Source: Trichoplax sp. H2
Taxonomy: Eukaryota > Placozoa > Uniplacotomia > Trichoplacea
Reading direction: 5' to 3'
Assembly (NCBI GenBank): GCA_003344405.1
Contig: NOWV01000169.1
Coordinates: 1 to 64,000 of the forward strand
Length of the DNA stretch: 64,000 nucleotides
Below are positions 14,133-26,843 of this stretch, piece after piece; the stretch's first letter is position 1; the number at the start of each line of letters is the position of its first letter. Below the pieces are notes generated by a model, which worked only from the letters and a program-made list of their open reading frames with translations, was not told where the DNA came from and ran no database searches. The position numbers were made by a program, and so were the translations under genes.

Positions 14133-15414
14133 TAATATTATGCATTGTTGCAATATCTGTATAAAATAGTGATTGCAAAACTGTACACATTTCTATCAAA
14201 TACTATGCAGAATTCACGATTGACTAATGTATGTTTACGCTACGATACCTACACTCGGTTCAACGTAACAGATGGCATCATATCGCTAAGTCTTACTGTA
14301 CATAAAATACTCGGCATAATTTGCTTCGTAAGCCGTTTATTTGTATCCATGATATGTATCGTACACAGTGTACGTATTTCCTACAGTATGAAGACCATCA
14401 GCCACCGATCCACTTGTATACTTAACGTAAGACTCGAAATAAATTAATAATACTGCATTTAGATAAGGAATGCTAATTTTGATAGTTCAAATATCTACGT
14501 GCAATGATCTAGTAATGTCTTAACAGATAATATCGGAATACTGTATATTAATTACAGTATTTATTAATCAATTTCTTCTATAACGTAAACGATATTGGAC
14601 TACTGTAATTGACAACAAAATCACTTACATTCTTATGCAATGTTTATATTTATGACATTATATTGAAAGAATCTGACTAATTTTATATAGTTCTAAATTA
14701 CTATGATTAATACATAATTAATTGATTATTATTCTTTATATAATTATTTATATATTAAAATGATTGCCTACAATGTGAGTATACGTACGAGATTTTGCTA
14801 TAGGTACTTATTGTTCTATAGCTAAGTTATTTAATTCCTCGAGTTAATAATTAGTAATATAAAAAGCTATATCGACAACTATTTAATAATAATTTTATTC
14901 TCATCTCTACCCGAAATAAAATTAAGTTACAAGAGTGCAAAGTGTGAGAACCGATTGAACACTTAGTTTATAAATATTAGATTGAATTAATTAAACGTCA
15001 GCTTCCTTTCACTTTTATTCCTGAACCAAGCGTTCGAAATGGCCGCATAATCTGGCAGAGCCTAGTTTTCATATCCGTTAAAATACTAGTTCTCTCGCGC
15101 ACATCTTAACTCGCATGCTTTGGAATGCCTATAACTTGCTGGTATTACCCACTAATTAACATTAAGGTGATGAAATGATTCGTCTTTCTTTTCTATCGTA
15201 TTATTCGATCGGAGTCGAATGACAATCAGAATATTTAGCTGAAACCGTCCTAAGAACTTTATGTAAGGTGGTGGGGGACTACCGCACAGTGCAATGTAAT
15301 CAGATGTGATAATGACTGTAATAGATCTTGAGGTTGACCCGTGATACTTTTCATATAATATAGCTAGTGCTTTTCTACTACAGTAGTTAATTAACTTTAT
15401 TTATTGAGGCTTGA

Positions 15415-15720
15415 ACTGTACGTACTGTACGTTAGCAGAATAATCAAAAGGCCGTGTAAAGCAATGCCGATGAAGTATTACTTATCTATTATACATAATT
15501 AATTATAATTAATTATATTATAATTATCAGACATGACATTACGCTACGGTTCGGACTTAGTATTATTATAACTATACTGTACACATACTGTACACTAGTG
15601 AGTGTACAGTACTGTACTTTAATCGTTATTCGCGACTTAGAGTACTGTATCTCAGAATGCAGACCGTCACAGTATGCGGTACGTCTATACTGTAGTACTG
15701 TACAGTGTACAGTACTAGTC
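15415..15720. repeat. GTAC-pentamer array cluster far from a known start codon
   Basis: Runs of GTACTGTAC/GTACAGTAC occur at about 15415-15432, 15573-15618 and 15685-15715. They directly abut the dispersed-repeat copy b. Unlike most clusters in this window, none of the genes recognised here starts nearby. It marks either an unrecognised promoter or a repeat insertion. Confidence 0.7.
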
Positions 15721-15875
15721 TAAACTCCTGTCGCTTTGCTGACGGTTTACGATAATGTACCCATTTATTAATATTTCGCCTTTCAGATCGCTGACTAACT
15801 GACATTATCCTCTTAGAAACACTTTTTGTTATATGATATATAGCAATCAAAATAACCGGGACAGGGAACTACAGT
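15718..15875 (-). repeat. Dispersed repeat family, copy b
   Basis: In reverse orientation this copy starts GTTCCCTGTCCCGG, continues TTATTTTGATTGC, passes through a TAACAAAAAGTGTTTCTAAG block, and ends in a core with two changes (GACAGG for GACGGG). Relative to the copy at 40085-40378 it lacks the central TGGTAATACTATCTG segment, so it is an internally deleted copy. Confidence 0.8.
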
Positions 15876-18275
15876 ATGCACAGGGAAGAATTAAGAGTTA
15901 ATTAAAACACCACATTTAGTGACGAAAGCCGCTAATATGAATTTTACAAATAGAAAATAATGATAGGAATACCGTCACGGGATTTAGGTAACTCAAAAAA
16001 GGTGACGGCCATATTCGTCATTGGGATACGGAACTCTAAAAGATAAATTTGATAATTATAATTTACAATAAAATGATTCTTTATTTTGAACTGATTATCT
16101 TATAGAATAATACATACTGACTTATGTACTGTCTGTATTTCGAACTATCACGTTAGTCATGCAACATCTTACTACGGAAGGCCATAAGCCCCAAAAAGTA
16201 TCTAAGATATAGTAATATATATGGAATTCATTTAATATACTAGTGATTTCCGCATTACTCAATAGTGTAATAGCAGCTTGTGAACCAGAAATTAACTAAT
16301 TTCCTAAATATATATACTAACTCGAGATCTGAATATAAATTATCTTTAAGGCACTATATAAATCAATGAGCCCTACATTAGTATGAAGACTAAATATTTT
16401 ATGATTATTTGGGTTTAAAATTTTTTCGGCGAATGTAACGGAATCACTGCTAATAATGTGCCATATTAAAGCGAAAACTACAGTAATTACTTAATATAAA
16501 TTAATAAAAATATTGGTATTTACCCAAATTAACCATTAAAATATTGTAATTTTTCGTAACGACAGTATATCTACAATGATACTATGCTATGACACTAAAA
16601 AGTTCGAAATATATGATAAGAAGTGCATAATTTCGTAATTTAATCTCCCAAAATTCGTATATTGCCTATGCAAATAATTTTATATTTCGTAATAATTAAC
16701 ATTCTCGTCTAAAATATAATAAGCTACTGCAGTTATCTCGTAATTTTAATCCGTTTGTTATGATTAGATACGTAACCGATAGTTAATTATATAAATTGTG
16801 AAAAAGAGCACTTTAAACAGCAATTACTGTACATTGCTATGTATATGTCTATAATTTTCTTACTTAGAATTATTGAAATTTATTGCAATCTTCACATCAC
16901 TACAAAATTACTTACATTTCTCCTGTTCTATGTTCGTAAAAGTTTTGTTAAATGATATCTTGTCAGTGCCTCTTGATATCGTTTTGTTTAGCGTTAAAAG
17001 AATTACAGTTGACTTTGTTAATGATATTTCTATACTGCGGATTAAATTATTACATTTAGTAAATGCTAACTAGGATGAACCGTATTGATTGATTGATAAT
17101 TATATAATTATTGAACATCTATTATGCACATATTTATAAAATAGCTCTGTAGATTGATATAAATTGTGCTATCTACAGATATATTATATATATTAGGCTT
17201 ATAATTATAATGATATTGCAAGTATTACAGGTAATCTATAAAGTGGCCAGAATCTTTTATAAAAAGCCTAAGAATTAAATATATTGCCTAGATACTATTG
17301 GAGAAAATTGTTTCTCTTTGCATGTTACTAATTACAAATTTTTCTTCACGACCATGGGCTACTTGTTGAAATGTTGCTAAACCTTATGCTGCATAGAAAT
17401 ACGTCTACATATATATATTTATATATAAATCTAGAAGCTTTAAGCTATCAAACATTTTTAGCGAAAATCTTGGGGATAAATCGATTTACATGATAAGTAA
17501 GCTGTTTATCTTAATCGATTTAGGATACACTGTTAGTTAATATAAATACCATCTGCCATCTTAAGCTACAGTATAGGTTAATAGTTATCATATGTATCTG
17601 AATAGAAGCAAACATCAATTGCAAATTTTATTATTCTAATCTTTTACGTTAATTTATTTTGTAGAGTAAGTTAACAAAAGTTTATTAATTGACATGATGG
17701 AGCAAGTGTATCAGATACGGCATGATTTAAGATCGAAAGACATGTTACCATAGAATAACATAAATTCAATTTCAAGCATCGATATAGTATCGAATGCCAT
17801 AAGTGCAAGGTTAAATCAGACAAGAATCGACTATTTAATGCGGTATATTAAAAGAAAGGTCTAAAATAAGCATTTGAATTTAAAAATACTTAACATGGGT
17901 ATAAATACATAAGATATATTTTACTTTCATTACTTCGAATATAAAAGAAAATCTTATAAAGAATTACGAATTTACTAATAAATCTAAGCTATAAGTAAAC
18001 ATTATCAAATTAATTTCCTTTAAACTCGTAGTTTAGGGGTAAATCAGAAAATCAATTGCGACTAGTTTTGAAAAAGTGATAACAATACAGTAAACATATT
18101 TGAAATTATTAAATTATTTATCCTTTTAGGTGCAGATTATATATGTTTGATTACATATATAAAAAGATAAGTTGCATAATTAAATAAAACACCAAATATA
18201 ATTATGACAACCAAGTTAACAGAGCTACTATTAATTAGTGTCACACAGACACATCGCTGTTAAAGTACCATAAGA

Positions 18276-18765
18276 CTACACTGTACAGTACATCTTACAG
18301 TACAACATCTGTAGATTCTACAGTACAATGCACCGTAGAACCTACAGTATACTGTACAGTACAGTACAGTACAGTACAGTACTGTACAGTACATGAACCG
18401 ACAGGGCTACAGTACTGCACTGTACGTTACCACCACCACCACCAGTGTTCACCACCATGAGTCCATGACCACCACTCTCACTGTACCACACACACACACT
18501 GACCAGGGGGATAGGCGGTATTGAAAAGGGTACGGTATCATACAGTACAGTATTTACGTAGTCTGCATGAGTATCAAGACTACTATACTGTACTGTACGG
18601 TACTGTACCGAATACAGTACAGTGTACACTGTACAGTATTCACTGTATTTTAAGGAAAGGTACGGAATCGGAACGGAATCACTAATTAATTCAGGTAATT
18701 AATGCATGAAAGGACTAGTTACGCTCTGGTACAGTACAGTACTGTACTGTATACTGTACGGGTAT
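18276..18765. promoter_or_regulatory. GTAC-pentamer arrays upstream of UROS
   Basis: Dense inverted pentamer arrays at about 18276-18310, 18345-18395, 18541-18552, 18585-18640 and 18729-18760 end 65 bp before the UROS ATG. A trinucleotide CCA tract lies within. Position relative to the start codon resembles the arrays in the divergent promoters. A 95-codon reverse open frame here is array sequence, not a gene. Confidence 0.55.
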
Positions 18766-18825
18766 TTCCAGTGGTCTGTGATTACGTGCGCGACCTGTGC
18801 TTCTTCCAGGCAGCAGTGAATCTAG

Positions 18826-21320
18826 ATGTCCAATGCAAATTCTGCTGAAATTCTTATACTGCGCGCGACAGAATGTGATAATCAACATGACAAATATTTA
18901 CAGGTCATTCATTCATGTTTACGACCAATAAAACTGATAACTGAGTTCAATATCGCTACGAAATCAGTAAAATGTGCCACATCTACTGATGCGGTACAGT
19001 ATAGCTATGCAAAATGTCTAACGTATATAGTAATTTATAATTATTATAATTATAATTAATCTGTGTACATATACAATTCTTTTTTCTATGTAGTGCTTTA
19101 AAGATGCTAAAATCAATTCGCATATCTTGCCAGCGCTGCAGTTTTGTTTTATAAACTTAGAAATCCTTAAGGACTATCTGATCAATTCAGTCCGATTTTG
19201 TGGTAAATCAATTATTTTGGATTTTATGTTGTTGATTGATAAATAATCCCTAATAATTATTATAACTGGTATACACGTATATTATAGTGAATAATCGTTT
19301 TGCAAGTAGTCAGGATTACTAGGACTATTTGAGTAGTCCCTAATATTACTGTACTTAGTCAAAGTATTACAGTAAAGTTTAGCCAGTCACAGCCTAATCT
19401 TAAATTTGATAAGTGAAATGTTGTAACATACAATATCGAATAGAATAAATTTAGTTGTACTGGTATATCGGTCATTTCAACTCAAGATGAGTAGGCTTCA
19501 TTTAACTAGCTTTTTAACGATACTGTGTTCTACTCAGTAGACATACACGCGAAATATCACGATCTAAACCCAAAAAAGTAAATTTCATTAATTCAACTGT
19601 GTTTCTTTTTAGATGATGATGGCTTTCTGATTATTTTCCTGCTTGTAGGAATTATTTTTACCAGCCAGAGAAGTTTAAGCGCTTTAGAACGCTGTGTACA
19701 GAATAATCCAACATTAAGCCATGCTTTAGTGCAAGAATGGAGCAAGCTACCAGCATTCTGCATTGGTTATGCGACTCAACAGAGAGGTCCTTTGATGTAT
19801 CTAGTTCTTTTTATTATTTCTTTGGACTGTTTAGTTGCCTAGATTGCTACTTGTCTTGACTGCTGTAATTTAGCAGATAGACAATGCATAACTGTTTAAA
19901 TAATGTGGATTACGACAGTGGATATAGAAGAAATTAACAGTTACTGTACTGTAGGACTTATATCGTATTTATCGATAAGATAATGAAATGGTGGTGTTTG
20001 TATGATATCTAAAGTAGAACACAATTACTGAATAATGCAGGGCTTAATTCTTGATTCTAAAATCAATGATATTGTATGTATTCTTTGCCCATTAATATTG
20101 GTGCGTATAACCAAGTAATTGAAACATAGAATTACTTGCCTGAATCTGATAGTAAACATACACAATATTTATTTCTCGTTTGGTCATACAGCTTCCGAAC
20201 TAGGGTTTAAGTGTGTTAGCAACTACTGTAAGAATTCTGAAAGTCTCGCCATGGTAATTACTGAATGTATGTATAAAGATAATTATAATCAAGCAGACTT
20301 GTTTACGAATATTTAAAATACGAAACGTAGCTGTTAAACGATCTATCAGATTTCAGGACAAGAGATGAAAGGAAACCATTGTTATTTCCCGGTGCAGAAA
20401 ACAGAATGCAGAATATTTCTCTGGCTTTAAAGATAAATCGTTCGTTTAATACATCTACTATACTATGACATGATTCACATCTACAATATGTAACCGTAGA
20501 CAGTAAATACTTCAATAATTATATTATTTACATATGTCTTGTACATATATGATGTCAGTAATCAGAACTCCTAATTAGCCAAAAAATAAGATAATGAAGC
20601 ACATGAACATTTACTTTACTGCTTTGCATGTCATCCTGCATTGTGGTTGTAGTAATGATGAAGAGCAGAGGAATTTATGAATATTTATTACTAGCTTCTT
20701 AAGTTCTGCAGTTAATGGTAAATCTTGCTATTTTATCGCAATAGAAATTCGTTATGTAGTTATAGACGTTTACAAGTCGGTACCTAGAAATGACTTGGAG
20801 AAGGCAATCCGGCAATTTATATCACTGCAGGTGAATTATTCATTATAATTTTTGAAATTTTTTACCGTTCACTTATGTATATAATTAATGTTTTAATAGG
20901 TTTTCAGTAGCGTAGACAATAATGTTCTAACTTATGTAACTTTTCATCGATTTCTTAATTACAATATAGGGCATCCCTAGATGTATAATATTTTTTAGTC
21001 CTTCCGTTTTTATGGCGTGTATTAATATTTTAAAGGAGATTCAGATGATTCCTCCACGATGCCATGTAAGATGTACACTATATTTTCTTTAATTTGCTGG
21101 CTTAACATTCCGTTAAGCTATTTTAGTTAGCAAACAAATTAAAATTCGCTAAATAAAAGATTATTGCGCGTATTGTACTACGAAGTTTGCCGCAATAGGA
21201 CCTACAACCGCCAAGTCAATAACTGATCACGGCTACAACGTTGACTGTCACGCTAGGGAGCCTGATCCTGAAGGTTTATTGCAAGCTATCTCTAGATTTT
21301 TACAGTCTTCCGAAAAATGA
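18826..21320 (+). CDS. UROS: Uroporphyrinogen-III synthase
   Basis: The enzyme closes and isomerises hydroxymethylbilane to uroporphyrinogen III, the fourth step of heme synthesis, in the cytosol. Exons: 18826-18903, 19094-19202, 19649-19786, 20192-20266, 20350-20439, 20745-20830, 20970-21065, 21186-21320. Phases agree and give 268 residues (human 265). Recognisable blocks are AEILILRATE near the start, GIIFTSQRSLSALE (exon 3), AFCIGYAT, KPLLFPGAENR (exon 5), VYKSV (exon 6), IIFFSPSVF (exon 7) and FAAIGPTTAKSI (exon 8), matching the LIFTSPRA, FFSPSG and AAIGPTTA signatures of animal UROS. A TAG codon immediately upstream fixes the ATG. An AATAAA lies at 21374. The gene is tail-to-tail with the BOD1-like gene. 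Confidence 0.94.
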
Positions 21321-23966
21321 TTCTCCATGGATGTTACTAAGTGGTTAAAGCGATTAAAATTCTAGCATTCAACAATAAAAGATTTATTTAATATGTAGAA
21401 ATTGCTTGAGCATCCTTAAACTAAATTTATTGCAACAACTAACTACAGTATCTTTATCGTGTATTAGCTGATTTTGCAAAAAGTGAATAGCGGCATAGTT
21501 TGTTAAACCTATACATGGTTCATATATAGTATAATTAATTATCCAAAATTTACCGGAGAGAAGTTAAAAATTAGCCTTTTTGCTTTAAGATGTAAATTTA
21601 ATATTGCCAAGGCAAATATGGTATTATACATATCGACTATTACCGTACGTGTCTGCGCTTAACGTGTACGAGCACGTATATTAAAGAATAAGTGCATTTA
21701 TTTACTTACTTAGGTAGGTACCCGCTCGCAGTGCGAGCGATTAGACCAATAAAATCTATGCTAAATTAATAGTTATACAAGTGTATCCGTGTACCCCCTC
21801 CTTCCTCGCAAGCGTAGCGTGCGTAAAAATTTGTAATTAATTATAATTACCAGTAAAGTATCATGCCGCTCCCTTAACAGTGATGCTAAACGGCAGATAA
21901 TTTAAAGAACTAGCAGAACGATACGTCACCGCGTTTTATCTGTTGAAGCATATTTACAACTACGATTGCAAATAATTACACAACTGTGTCATTAAAAAAG
22001 CAGTATACGTACGAGTATATACTCATATATTTGTCAAAACTGGTATAATCGATAACATAATCGCTAAATGTTAGATGCAAAGAAGAAAGATTTAACTGTA
22101 ATCCCTCTGCGAAACAGAAAAATGATAGATACAGAAAGTTATCATATCATCTATGCAGCTACATCAAAAAAAATCTTAGTTAAAGTAATTATTCCGTACT
22201 TAATCTATATGTCACGGCAATGTAAAAAACTCTAATATTGTATTGACCCACATATATATGGAAAAATAGTAGCCATTGAAAGTTAATCATTTGCTGTACT
22301 TCCTATACCATAATTTAGGCTACTAGATAACACTAGTTGTAGCATACATTTCTAAAACTGTTGTAAATAATGTTGTGAGAGCGACACTTCCCTAGTTTAC
22401 CCTTTCAAATGTTCGTTAACAAATGCTCCTGTAAGAATATCTCTCCTATCATTAGAATCTTCCATTATGCGATTTGCTTGCAAAATTAACAATCTATAGC
22501 CATGGCTATTCTTGATATAGTAGGTTGCACAATAAACAATATCACTGTAATTGCAAGGAATTAAACTTAATTAATGAGCAGGATTTGCTGTTATTTTATC
22601 TTGACTTATTAGATGCTGCTCTCCTGTTGAATATGCATAACTGTTATCAATTTAAGCGAATAGATCATATACACATAGTCTGTAATACTGTGCTATTCGC
22701 GGTAATTTAACATTGTCTTACTACTTATGGTTTTATTACCATTTTCTATTGGTCGACTATATCTGATTCTACTGTTAGTAACTCATTAAATCTGTCAATT
22801 TATGTTGGTATCATATGAAATTTATTATTTTGCTCCACTGCAGGTTATCATAACTTGTGAACGGCGTTACCGCATAGCAATCAATTGAGCGAGTAATGCT
22901 ACAGTATTTATGAATAAATTGTTGTGTTGATATACTAATTACGCTATCGGTGTTAGTCATTGTACATAGTTCTTAAAACTTTATTTCGAACTGTATAATT
23001 AACGCATAACTAATAAGTTATCCTGAGATAAATATGAATTACACATCCTAACCTTTTAGCAAAACCCTACTAAAATTATGTTATCTATAAAAGTACGTCC
23101 GTGGGGTAAATGTTGCTAGATATCATTTTCAACGCTTGCCGTGCGTCATTTATTGCAGTCAAAAAAACTGAAATAACGAGATAGCATGCTGTTATGTCCA
23201 ACTACCAATGCTATACATCGCAATACTTTGTAGTATAGATATTTATAATTTTTTCTTTAGCCTCTGATCCGTAGCTACATAACTTCAGTAGAAAAATCCT
23301 CGTCAAGATCAAATTTACAAAACATCCTAGTATTGTACCGAAATCGTACGACTAAAACTGATTCCTATATACTATAATTCCTAAATATAAAATTTCGCAG
23401 AGAATGTAAGACAATAACAACGTTCATCAACATAGACGTATTGAGGAATTTTATGTACAACATTATGATATAATTTTATTGTTATCGTTTAATTTTCTAT
23501 AGATAAGTCAGTGGTAGTACATTTCTATCTCAGGAACGTCTCAAGCTATAGTAATAGTGCTTCTAATAAGGAAAACAATACATGTGGTTAACTTAATAAG
23601 TTATTCAATATGTTCATACGATAACATTTATAAAAGCGATACCTTAACTGAGCTTAGAATATCATACAGTAAGCTGATTTTGTACTTTATTAGAACTACG
23701 AATAATTCACCTGACATTTAGTTTTAATTGTACAGAAAAATTTAATATTTGTGAAAGTAAAAGTCAATACTTCTGATGAGTACGTAATCCAGCGCAGCCT
23801 CAACATCCACTAAATCTAAAAACCGGATAAACAGTTGTTGGACACTTTATGAAGCTAGGCTATCTTCGATTGTTGTTTAAGTTAAAAGTTCTACATAAAA
23901 TTTTATTTCACATCTTCAATAACTCATATATTTCTATTGTAGATGACATACGCGTATACAATATTA
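21321..23966. other. Tail-to-tail interval UROS/BOD1-like
   Basis: No gene was found. It carries the UROS poly(A) signal at 21374-21379 and, for the opposite strand, the complement of AATAAA at 23902-23907. It is free of GTAC arrays. One GC-rich oddity, the palindrome CGCTCGCAGTGCGAGCG, lies near 21723-21739. The 61-codon frame at 22525-22710 has no support. Confidence 0.6.
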
Positions 23967-26843
23967 CTATTTCCTGGATTTATCCAGTCTCGCAGAACTT
24001 CGTCTCCTTGTAATAATTCCTCTAGCTTGACTACCACTAATTACGTTAGCGTTATTAATCAATCGTTGCAAACGCTTCCGACCCGTTCTTCTTTTAGTCC
24101 TTGAATCAGTGATCTTGGACTGCTTTCGTGATCTATTACCTTTAATAGCGTCAGATTGATTGCTTATACATTGATTTACGCATTCGTCGTTCTGCCTATT
24201 AGAATTTAATTTGTAAATTTTAGTATCTGCCATCTTGTTGTAAAATAATATACAGAAGTCAACCTCTATTTTTACCGTTGCACTGATAAATTTCTTCCAG
24301 TCTCAGATGCCGTAATGATATCGTCTTCTTCGTCGGAATTTGAGCTGCTGAGTGATGGAGATGAAATGGAGCTGATATCATCATTGAATGAAGACAAGTC
24401 ACTCGTATGAACCGAACTAATTTGCTCTGAAATACCAGAAAGAGAATTATCTGATTCTCTTTCACTACCGCTCTCTGAATTTTTAATTTCAGAATATGTA
24501 CTTTGCGCTATATACCCATCTAATCCACAATTGAATGCAGCTTTATTCCTAATGTTCATATCTACAAGTATGCCTGTTTTGTCCAATTTTGAAGTCTGCG
24601 ATAAATTTAATACCATATCTTCGGTATGAGATGTTTCTGTAACATGATTAGAATAGCCGTCCTGAACTAAATCACGTTTATCAGTTGTTACTAAAGCAGC
24701 CGTCAAGTCATGAGGTACTTTAGCCGAGCTGTGACGCTTCTCTACGATATTATTTGAAGGTGTATCATCATTAAAATAGGTATCATGCAATACTCGTATA
24801 TCCGATTTCATATCAATTCCAATCCGTGAAGTATTTTCCACAAATGACGGTATCTGTTTAGCACTTGGAATTATACTAACATTTACGTCCTTGTCCAAAG
24901 GGGTACCCTTAGTCACTTTAAACATAGTAGAGCTCTCTTTATCTAAAGAATTTTCCACAACGCAGTTCGCGTTTTCAGCAGAATTTCCCACAGGAGGCGT
25001 AATGCATTCTGAGCATGGTTTTATAGCACTCTTAAAATTCTCCACAGACCTTTGTACACCAAGTCTAAAACTATTCTCCGAAACGATGTTCTTAGTAGCT
25101 CCAGCAGTGTTTTTAACAAGAACTTTATTTTCCGTTGAAACTTTTATAGTATTCCTAATCGCTTCCGAGGAATTCCTGCTAATCATTCTAGAATCTTCTA
25201 TGGAATGTTTTAAAATCGTTTTATTGCTATCAATTTGACTTCTTGGGTTACTTTTATTACCTTCCTGAAGACTTTTTGTAGCAACTGCTACACTATTTTG
25301 ATCGCTAGCGGAGATAATACTTGATGAACTACCGTTATTAAATAATGCCGTCCTGGCAGTCTGCTCCAATTGGATCTTGCTGTACTGAGCCTGGCTTAGT
25401 AAAGTTACTTCATCATTCGCTAAATTCTTTATCGAATTTACAGGACTACAGGTTTCTTGCTCCTTTTTTTCAAGTAATTTTTTTCGCTCTTCTTCTTTAT
25501 TTATGTAATCTCTAACCACATCCTCGATCCGTGATCGAAAATTTTCTATTCTTGATCTTAAATTCAATGAAATAATGCTATCCAATGTTGCTTTGACTTT
25601 GTTCGATCTACAGTTGCCAAAATATTCAAAATAATGTTAACTACTGTATCAAACTAATGCGTCGTAGATAATCCATTTTGCTTAATTTATTTGACCATGA
25701 AAGCTTTAGCTTTTAAGCACGGTAGAACTAGATATTAGTCTAACTATAGGTACTAACAGTACATTACTTTTAATATATCGCACTATAGTTCTGACACTAC
25801 GGAAGTTTTAGCAACTCGGTTGTGGAGCTGAAGTAATAACATACTACAGCAAACATAAGATATGAGCTCTTGAATGGCAGTACCTATCCACTTGTTGTCG
25901 TAAATCGTTTCTGTGCTTGTTCTTGTTACTAGATTCAGTCCATCTTTCGTTAAGTAGCCAATCGTTGACATATTCTTGTACAAAGTGTTCCAATTGACGA
26001 TATTTATCCTGTTATGCCATAAAGTTAGATATAAAAAGTTGCTTTCACATCTTCATATTTATAACAGTTGGTAGCCATGGCTTAGCACGCTAGTAGTAGT
26101 CTCCGGGTAGTACGTAGTTATTTTTCAAATGTTAACTATTTACCTTAAACACAGTTACTACAAAGATTCGCTTTACTGTACTGTACAGTAATACGAGTAC
26201 GTTTAAACGCAACAACTAATACAGTACTAATCTATGTACTAGCGAATAAACAACAAATGAATACACTGTAGAATATTACATACTGCAACCGAATTTATCG
26301 CATGAACAAGAATAGCATATCACCTTCATAAATAGCAGCTATAAGTTCATGACAGCTATGGGATTAAATTCTGTAATTATATTATATTATTAACAATGCA
26401 CAGCGAAGATGTACCAAATATATAATACCCTATACTATACGATGTAATATTGCACGTACTGTATACTAGAGTAATAGATATGGTTGATCGAGAACTTCAC
26501 TTAACCAATACAATACTGTAATTACTCTGCATAAAGTTTTGGATTCAGACCCTTTATATTTTAATTTTATATAAAGGTAGTTGCCCCCATAACATAAATT
26601 AAGTTTTATTTTAAGATTTAAGATTTACGAAGGCGTAGAACCATAAATTTGTGCTGTGCCTTGCAAGTGTACAGTATATATATATATATATATATACTGT
26701 ATCAGTCATGTCAATTTTTACTGACTTACCATTTGAGTTATATCACCATTGCAATCCCTTCTAAACTGATCAAAAACCCCCTCAGATTTGACAAACGCTG
26801 TGATTTTAGTAACGATCGGAGTCACATCAATATTTGGTTTCAT
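23967..26843 (-). CDS. BOD1/BOD1L-like protein with Shg1 domain
   Basis: Exons (5' to 3'): 26843-26730, 26008-25884, 25607-24276, 24195-23967. Phases agree and give 599 residues. The first ~100 residues match the Shg1/BOD1 domain: FDQFRRDC (24-31), KYRQLEHFVQEYV at the exon 2 start, NKHRNDLRQQV, then DSIISLNLRSRI. In animals this fold occurs in BOD1 (a PP2A-B56 inhibitor at kinetochores) and BOD1L1 (linked to SETD1/COMPASS and fork protection). The rest is Ser/Asn-rich and disordered, with an acidic SDEEDD run before a very basic C-terminus (RTKRRTGRKRLQR). The length lies between BOD1 and BOD1L1, so either function is possible. The last intron is only 80 bp and is the least certain junction. 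The gene is head-to-head with COX15. Confidence 0.85.
26676..26695. repeat. TA dinucleotide microsatellite
   Basis: A run of ten TA units in intron 1 of the BOD1-like gene, flanked by ACAG and CTGT. A similar (TA)n run lies at about 43406-43420 in MAK16 intron 3. Confidence 0.9.

Larger units (their letters stand above)
14133..18825. other. Gene-poor interval between APAF1 and UROS
   Basis: No exon could be supported on either strand. The open frames at 14145-14447 and 16873-17073 are AT-rich with no recognisable family and no splice context. The stretch holds the APAF1 poly(A) signal (14438-14443), a GTAC-array cluster with a dispersed-repeat copy at 15.4-15.9 kb, long (TA/AATT)-rich DNA, and from 18276 the arrays upstream of UROS. 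A short GGTGGT/CCACCA tract lies near 18428-18475. Confidence 0.6.

Noticed and set aside
14145-14447. 100-codon plus-strand frame after APAF1
   Set aside because: Overlaps the APAF1 3' UTR up to its poly(A) signal, no family similarity, AT-driven composition.
16873-17073. 66-codon plus-strand frame
   Set aside because: Starts at a non-ATG codon, hydrophobic AT-rich translation, no neighbouring exon or family similarity.
18342-18629. 95-codon minus-strand frame with a GGGGG run
   Set aside because: Composed of GTAC arrays and a CCACCA tract upstream of UROS; no protein-like composition.
20303-20515. 70-codon minus-strand frame
   Set aside because: Antisense to UROS exon 5 (KPLLFPGAENR), which splices in phase with the rest of the gene.
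24891-25238. 115-codon plus-strand frame
   Set aside because: Antisense to the long third exon of the BOD1-like gene, which has an Shg1 domain and consistent splicing.
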